Of a stretch of DNA of 64,000 bases, positions 60,044 through 64,000 are shown in pieces. Numbering within the stretch: the stretch's first letter is position 1; every line of letters begins with the position of its first letter. The notes below the pieces were generated by a model. It was not told the origin of the DNA. It did no database searches and worked only from the letters and a program-made list of their open reading frames with translations. Origin of the DNA: JBFWVR01 sp050246635 (GTDB lineage Bacteria; Acidobacteriota; Vicinamibacteria; Vicinamibacterales; UBA2999); contig JBFWVR010000008.1 of NCBI GenBank assembly GCA_050246635.1, forward strand, positions 1 through 64,000, written 5' to 3'. A program made the position numbers and the translations under genes.

Positions 60044-60646
60044 TCACTCGGCCAGCTCGCCGAGCTTGAAGCGCACGAACCGCGAGACCGTGATGTTCTC
60101 GCCGGTCTTGGCGGTCGCGCTGGCGATCATCGTGCCGATGGTCACGGCCTGGTCGCGCACGGACGGCTGGTCGAGCAGGCAGACCTGGGCGTAGTAGCTG
60201 TCGAGCTTGCCCTCGACGATCTTCTCGACCACGTTCGCCGGCTTGTTCGACCCGGCGAACTGCGCGCGGGTGATCTCCTTCTCCTTCTCGAGCACGTCGG
60301 CCGGGACGTCCTCGCGCCGGACGTACTTCGGGTCGGCCGCGGCGATGTGCATCGCCAGTTCCTTGGCGAGCGTCTGGAAGTCGTCCGTGCGCGCGACGAA
60401 GTCGGTCTCGCAGTTGACCTCCACGAGGACGCCGACCTTGCCACCCATGTGGATGTAGTGGCCGATGACGCCGTCCTTGGTGGCGCGGCCCGCGCGCTTG
60501 GCGGCCGAGGCGAGGCCCTTCTTCCGGAGCAGCTCGACGGCCTTCTCCATGTCGCCGCCGGCCTCGGTCAGGGCCGCCTTGCAGTCCATCATCCCCGCGC
60601 CGGTCTTCTCGCGCAGCTGCTTCACCATTTCCGCCGTGATTGCCAT
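60044..60646 (-). CDS. tsf: Elongation factor Ts (short form)
   Basis: Guanine-nucleotide exchange factor for EF-Tu. 200 residues, shorter than the 283 of E. coli and similar to the single-core-repeat form of Thermus. It has KQLREKTGAGMMDCKAALTE, EVNCETDFVARTDDFQ and LLDQPSVRD. GGAG lies 8 nt before ATG 60646; an upstream in-frame extension is not needed. Confidence 0.96.
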   Translation of the reverse strand: MAITAEMVKQLREKTGAGMMDCKAALTEAGGDMEKAVELLRKKGLASAAKRAGRATKDGVIGHYIHMGGKVGVLVEVNCETDFVARTDDFQTLAKELAMHIAAADPKYVRREDVPADVLEKEKEITRAQFAGSNKPANVVEKIVEGKLDSYYAQVCLLDQPSVRDQAVTIGTMIASATAKTGENITVSRFVRFKLGELAE

Positions 60647-60738
60647 GTCGATGACTCCTGAACGCTGTACATGAGAAGCGCCGGCCAAGTGGTGCCTGAG
60701 GCCGGCGCCTGATTGAAACCGCGGGCCGCGCCCCGGGA

Positions 60739-61569
60739 CTAGGCCGGGGTCGCCGGAGCCTCGCTCGGGCGCTGGGGGCGGCGGACGTTCGCCGGGCGGA
60801 CGGTGCGGTCGGCCTCGGCGGCTGCGGCCGCCTCGGCGTCGGCGCGCTCCTGGTCGGCCATGGACGACTCACGCTCGGTGCGGCCGTCGACGACGGCGTC
60901 GGCGATGCGCGAGACGAACAGGCGGATGGACCGCAGGGCGTCGTCGTTGCCCGGGATCACGTAGTCGACCTCGTCGGGATCGCAGTTCGTGTCGACGATG
61001 CCGATGACGGGAATCTTGAGCTTGCGCGCCTCGTCGACGGCAATCTTCTCCTTGCGGGTGTCGACGACGAAGAGGGCATCGGGCAGCCGGCCCATGTTGC
61101 GGATGCCGTCCAGGTTCTTCTGGAGCTTCCGCTTCTCCTTCTCGGCCCGCGCGATTTCCTTCTTCGGCATGAACTCGTAGCGGCCGTCGGTGGCCATCGC
61201 CTCGAGATCCCGGAGCCGCGCGATGCTGCGCTGGATGGTGGTGTAGTTGGTCAGCAACCCGCCCAGCCAGCGCTCGTTCACGTAGAACATGCCGCAGCGC
61301 GTCGCTTCCTCGGCAATGACGTCCTGCGCCTGGCGTTTGGTGCCCACGAAGAGGAGCGAGCGCCCCGAGGCCGCCAGGTGCCGGACGAAGTCCTCGGCCG
61401 TCTTGAAGAGCTTGACGGTCTTGCCGAGGTTGACGATGTAGATCCCGCTGCGTTCCCCGAAGATGTAGGGCTTCATCTTGGGGTTCCAGCGCTTGGTCTG
61501 GTGGCCGAAGTGCACGCCTGCTTCGAGCAGGTCCTTCATCGCGAGCGGGGTCAAGCTACCTCCATCCAT
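60739..61569 (-). CDS. rpsB: 30S ribosomal protein S2
   Basis: 276 residues with MKDLLEAGVHFGHQTKRWNPKM, FVGTKRQAQDVI, YVNERWLGGLLTNYTTI and LFVVDTRKEKIAVDEARKL; the C-terminal 40 residues are an Ala/Glu/Arg-rich tail. The ATG at 61569 is used. A TTG at 61557 has GGAGG just before it (4 nt) and would remove four residues; either start is possible. Confidence 0.95.
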   Translation of the reverse strand: MDGGSLTPLAMKDLLEAGVHFGHQTKRWNPKMKPYIFGERSGIYIVNLGKTVKLFKTAEDFVRHLAASGRSLLFVGTKRQAQDVIAEEATRCGMFYVNERWLGGLLTNYTTIQRSIARLRDLEAMATDGRYEFMPKKEIARAEKEKRKLQKNLDGIRNMGRLPDALFVVDTRKEKIAVDEARKLKIPVIGIVDTNCDPDEVDYVIPGNDDALRSIRLFVSRIADAVVDGRTERESSMADQERADAEAAAAAEADRTVRPANVRRPQRPSEAPATPA

Positions 61570-61573
61570 GGGC

Positions 61574-61966
61574 TTATCGCTTGCTGAACTGGAACCGTTT
61601 CCGGGCACCGGCCATGCCGTACTTCTTGCGCTCCTTGGCGCGCGCGTCGCGCGTCAGCAGGCCGTCCTTCTTGAGGCGCGGCCGGAGCTCGGCGTTGAAC
61701 TCGCAGAGGGCGCGCGCGATGCCGAGGCGAATGGCGCCGGCCTGGCCGGTCACGCCGCCGCCCGACACCGTGCAGAGCACGTCGAACTTGTCGGTCGTTT
61801 CGGTCAGCTGCAGCGGCGTGCGCACGGTCACGCGCAGCGACTCGGTGGGGAAGAAGTTCGCGAGCTCGCGGTGGTTGACCGTGATCGCGCCCGTCCCGGG
61901 CCGCAGGAAGACGCGCGCCGTCGATTCCTTGCGGCGCCCGGTGGCGTAGTACTGAATCTGAGCCAA
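61574..61966 (-). CDS. rpsI: 30S ribosomal protein S9
   Basis: 130 residues: QYYATGRRKESTARVFLRPG, GGGVTGQAGAIRLGIARAL and the ending KKYGMAGARKRFQFSKR. The start is TTG at 61966, one base after the rplM stop, with GAGG 9 nt upstream; no ATG fits the family start. Confidence 0.96.
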   Translation of the reverse strand: MAQIQYYATGRRKESTARVFLRPGTGAITVNHRELANFFPTESLRVTVRTPLQLTETTDKFDVLCTVSGGGVTGQAGAIRLGIARALCEFNAELRPRLKKDGLLTRDARAKERKKYGMAGARKRFQFSKR

Positions 61967-61967
61967 G

Positions 61968-62399
61968 TTACGCGACCTCGAACGTGGTGGGTTGCTGCGC
62001 GGCATGCGGGTGCTCCGCGCCCGCATACACCTTCAACTTCCGGTACATCGCATCGCCGAGCTTCGACTTCGGCAACATGCCCCGCACCGCCTCCTCGATC
62101 AGCCGGATCGGGCGGCGCTGGCGGACCACCTTGGCCCGCTCCTCCCGGAGCCCGCCGAGGTAGCCGCTGTGGCGGCGATACATCTTCTGGTCTTCCTTGC
62201 GGCCCGTCAGCTTGACCTGGTCCGCGTTCACGATCACGACGTGGTCGCCGGTGTCGATGAACGGGGTGTAGGTGGCCTTGTGCTTGCCCATGAGGAGCAT
62301 GGCCGCGCGTGTTGCCACCCGGCCCAGGACCAGGTCCTTGGCGTCGATGACGTGCCACTTGCGGTTGATGCTCTGCGGGGTCGCGACGTAAGTGCGCAT
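61968..62399 (-). CDS. rplM: 50S ribosomal protein L13
   Basis: 143 residues: RKWHVIDAKDLVLGRVAT, LLMGKHKATYTPFIDTGD, VVIVNADQVKLTGRK, YRRHSGYLGGLRE and VRGMLPKSKLG. ATG 62399 is chosen over a longer frame because it matches the family start MRTYVATPQSINRKW. First gene of rplM-rpsI-rpsB-tsf. Confidence 0.97.
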   Translation of the reverse strand: MRTYVATPQSINRKWHVIDAKDLVLGRVATRAAMLLMGKHKATYTPFIDTGDHVVIVNADQVKLTGRKEDQKMYRRHSGYLGGLREERAKVVRQRRPIRLIEEAVRGMLPKSKLGDAMYRKLKVYAGAEHPHAAQQPTTFEVA

Positions 62400-62444
62400 C
62401 GAATGAGATCCCTTTCGCTCTCTCCCGAGAGACGGCAAACCCAA

Positions 62445-62473
62445 ATGATAAAGGGGTTTGGGGCAGAAGTCAA
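62445..62473 (-). promoter_or_regulatory. Promoter of the rplM operon
   Basis: On the minus strand TTGACT (62473-62468), a 17-nt spacer and TATCAT (62450-62445), each five of six. The roughly 40-nt leader contains a small hairpin CTCTC-GGGA-GAGAG (about 62420-62433) just upstream of the ribosome binding site. Confidence 0.75.
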
Positions 62474-62923
62474 CGGGGGAGGGACGCGATCCGTTTCCGC
62501 GGCGCCCGTTGTTTTCCGCGGCGGCCCGTTGTTCCGCTCCGGCTGTTCCGCTCCGGCCCGTGGGCCTCGCCGCCTGCGGCGACTGCGGTCGGCCGCCGGG
62601 CTCACGCCCGGCGTAGGGAGCAGGCTGTCCCCAATGATACGCCCGGATCCGCCCGCTACCCGCACCAGCTGAACCAGAGATTCAAAATCCAGGACGGCCG
62701 TGTGGCCCATCCGCGGGGCGCCAGCCCCGAGGCGGAAGCCCTACCGAGCCTGCGCCGCCCGGCCGATAACAGCAACGGACGTTCCCGGCCGCCGGTCGCG
62801 GCTGTGCAGTTTTCGTCAGCGGCTTGCAGATTTGTAAGTCGCGGCGCGGCCCGGAAGGGTCCGCGCTGCCAATCACGGCACGGTTTGGCCGAATTTGTCG
62901 TGCCGCGGTGCCTATGGTCCGGC
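62474..62923. other. Intergenic region between rplM and pilM
   Basis: About 450 nt with no convincing gene. It contains GC-rich direct repeats (CCGTTGTT and GTTCCGCTCCGGC twice near 62527-62555) and a GC-rich area with small hairpins around 62700-62780 (for example GGC-GGAA-GCC). Long open frames on the minus strand here are antisense to pilM and GC-driven. Confidence 0.5.
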
Positions 62924-62938
62924 TGGTATCCCGTTTGC
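62924..62938 (+). promoter_or_regulatory. Sigma-54 type promoter for pilM
   Basis: TGGTATCCCGTTTGC has the -24 GG and -12 GC with the exact spacing of the sigma-54 consensus (TGGCAC-N5-TTGC). Transcription would start near 62950, about 20 nt before the GTG of pilM, leaving room for the GGAGG ribosome binding site. Confidence 0.65.
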
Positions 62939-62970
62939 GGGACGCTGGACGTTCGGGGAGGAGACCGAAG

Positions 62971-64000
62971 GTGTTGTTCCGCCGTCCGAAGAGCCTCGTC
63001 GGCCTCGACATCGGGTCGAGCGCCGTCAAGGCGGTGGAGCTCAGGCCGGCCGGCGCCGGGCACAAGGTCGTCGCCATCGGCGTCGAGCCCGTGCCCGGCG
63101 ACAGCATCGTCGACGGCGCGATCATGGACGCCGCCGCCGTGGCCGACGCGATCCGCCGGCTCTTCGCGCCGCGCACCTTCAAGGGGAAGGAGGTCGCGGC
63201 CTCGCTCTCGGGCAATGCCGTGATCGTCAAGAAGATTGCCCTCCCGATCATGACCGCGCAGGAACTCGACGAGTCGATCTACTGGGAAGCGGAGCAGTAC
63301 ATCCCCTTCGACATCCAGGACGTGAACCTCGACTACGAGATCCTCGACCCCGGCACCGGGCCCGAAGGGCAGGGCAGCATGGACGTGCTGCTCGTGGCGG
63401 CGAAGAAGGACAAGATCGCCGACTACACGAACGTCATCACCCAGGCCGGCCGCCGGGCCGTGATCGTCGACGTCGACGCCTTCGCGCTCCAGAACGCCTA
63501 CGAGGCCAACTACGGGTTCGACCCGGGCGCGGTGGTCGTCCTGCTCAATGCGGGAGCCAGCGCCATCAACGTGAACATCCTCGCGGGCGCGCAGTCGGTG
63601 TTCACCCGCGACGTCTCCCTGGGCGGCCACGCCTTCACCGAGGCCATCCAGCGCGAGCTGGGGCTCCCGTTCGAGAGCGCCGAGCGGCTCAAGCGCGGGG
63701 AGGTCGTCGACGGCGTGAGCTACGAGGAGGCCCGGCCCGTCCTGAAGGCGATGACCGACAACGTCTTGCTCGAGGTCGAGAAGACCTTCGACTTCTTCAA
63801 GGCGACCGCGGCGAATGACCACATCGATCGAATCGTCCTGAGCGGCGGGGCCTCGCGGGTGGAAGGGTTCCTCGAGGCGCTCGGCGAACGGTTCGGCACG
63901 GTGGTGGAGCGGTTCGACCCGTTCCGGCAGGTGACGTTCGACGAGCGGCGCCTCGGCATGACGGCCGACGAGGCGGCGCCGGTCGCGGCCGTGGCCGTGG
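62971..64000 (+). CDS. pilM: Type IV pilus assembly protein PilM (C-terminus outside window)
   Basis: Actin-like cytoplasmic protein that links the inner-membrane PilNOP platform to the motor. 343 codons are visible. It starts MLFRRPKSLVGLDIGSSAVK and shows FKGKEVAASLSGNAVIVKK, YWEAEQYIPFDIQDVNLDYE, DVDAFALQNAYE, FTRDVSLGGHAFTEAI and IDRIVLSGGASRVEGF. GTG 62971 follows GGGGAGGAG. The neighbouring genes pilNOPQ presumably lie beyond the window edge. Confidence 0.95.
   Translation, partial: MLFRRPKSLVGLDIGSSAVKAVELRPAGAGHKVVAIGVEPVPGDSIVDGAIMDAAAVADAIRRLFAPRTFKGKEVAASLSGNAVIVKKIALPIMTAQELDESIYWEAEQYIPFDIQDVNLDYEILDPGTGPEGQGSMDVLLVAAKKDKIADYTNVITQAGRRAVIVDVDAFALQNAYEANYGFDPGAVVVLLNAGASAINVNILAGAQSVFTRDVSLGGHAFTEAIQRELGLPFESAERLKRGEVVDGVSYEEARPVLKAMTDNVLLEVEKTFDFFKATAANDHIDRIVLSGGASRVEGFLEALGERFGTVVERFDPFRQVTFDERRLGMTADEAAPVAAVAV

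Noticed and set aside
62690..62790. Possible c-di-GMP riboswitch or other structured RNA upstream of pilM
   Set aside because: Only a GGAA tetraloop hairpin and GC-rich stems are visible; the conserved GEMM sequence blocks are missing and the predicted transcription start lies downstream.
62656..63822. 388-codon minus-strand frame over pilM
   Set aside because: Antisense frame typical of high-GC codon use; the plus-strand frame encodes clear PilM motifs.
1..64000. CRISPR arrays, phage genes, toxin-antitoxin or classical defence systems
   Set aside because: None was found; the only regular repeat array (13 bp, no spacers) does not fit CRISPR.

Overview
This is 64 kb of a high-GC (roughly 70 %), densely packed chromosome from a Gram-negative (diderm) bacterium. 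LolA, a lipidated secretin, PilM, NtrY/NtrX and a sigma-54 type promoter fit a diderm lineage. The gene style fits Acidobacteriota, possibly class Vicinamibacteria: a short EF-Ts, translationally coupled operons, and families of secreted fibronectin-III proteins. The phylum call is inference from gene content, not proven. No phage, insertion sequence with a transposase, or CRISPR array is seen; nearly everything is core metabolism, translation and cell envelope.

Layout. 1-2036 (minus): groEL (cut by the window edge), groES with a CIRCE-like operator, a GC-rich foldback repeat, a Fis-type regulator and purC. 2130-7645 (plus): a flippase-like membrane protein, nrdR, and an NtrY-type kinase and NtrX-type regulator separated by an inverted-repeat element. 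7679-8575 (minus): glutamate formiminotransferase. 8699-24125 (plus): a long run of mostly overlapping genes: TPR protein, RDD protein, pgpA, cinA, thpR, plsY, gpsA, ftsY, ribD-ribE-ribBA, then ffh-rpsP-khpA-rimM-trmD-rplS-rnhB, a small membrane protein and a thiE-like gene. 24201-25735: a RodZ-like protein and an uncharacterised repeat protein. 25635-28681 (minus): a small protein, a PolX DNA polymerase and a GHMP kinase.

28699-36052 (plus) is a cell-wall operon. NagZ, LD-carboxypeptidase and Mpl recycle muropeptides, 5-oxoprolinase subunits PxpB and PxpC sit in the middle, and MurB and a MurA with Asp in place of the active-site Cys follow. 36062-41270 (minus): secretin lipoprotein, LolA, a small protein and the malic enzyme/PTA-like fusion. 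41471-45546 (minus): tRNA-Ala(CGC) below a three-gene glycosyltransferase/acetyltransferase operon. 45629-55210 (minus): five consecutive secreted proteins (two S8 proteases, one zinc metalloprotease, one matrixin-like protein lacking the catalytic Glu, one unknown) that share eleven related FnIII modules. 55378-64000: pfkA, thrC, then the translation operon rplM-rpsI-rpsB-tsf-pyrH-frr (minus), and pilM behind a sigma-54-like promoter at the right edge.

The most unusual material is between genes or in small details. It includes a CIRCE variant, three related GC-rich foldback arrays, an inverted-repeat insertion splitting ntrY from ntrX, and a MITE-like element whose terminal repeat carries the stop codon of a protease gene. 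It also includes a 13-bp iteron array, a cluster of 14 GATC sites in 120 bp, several -10 boxes close enough to start codons to imply leaderless mRNAs, and probable ATT and CTG start codons.
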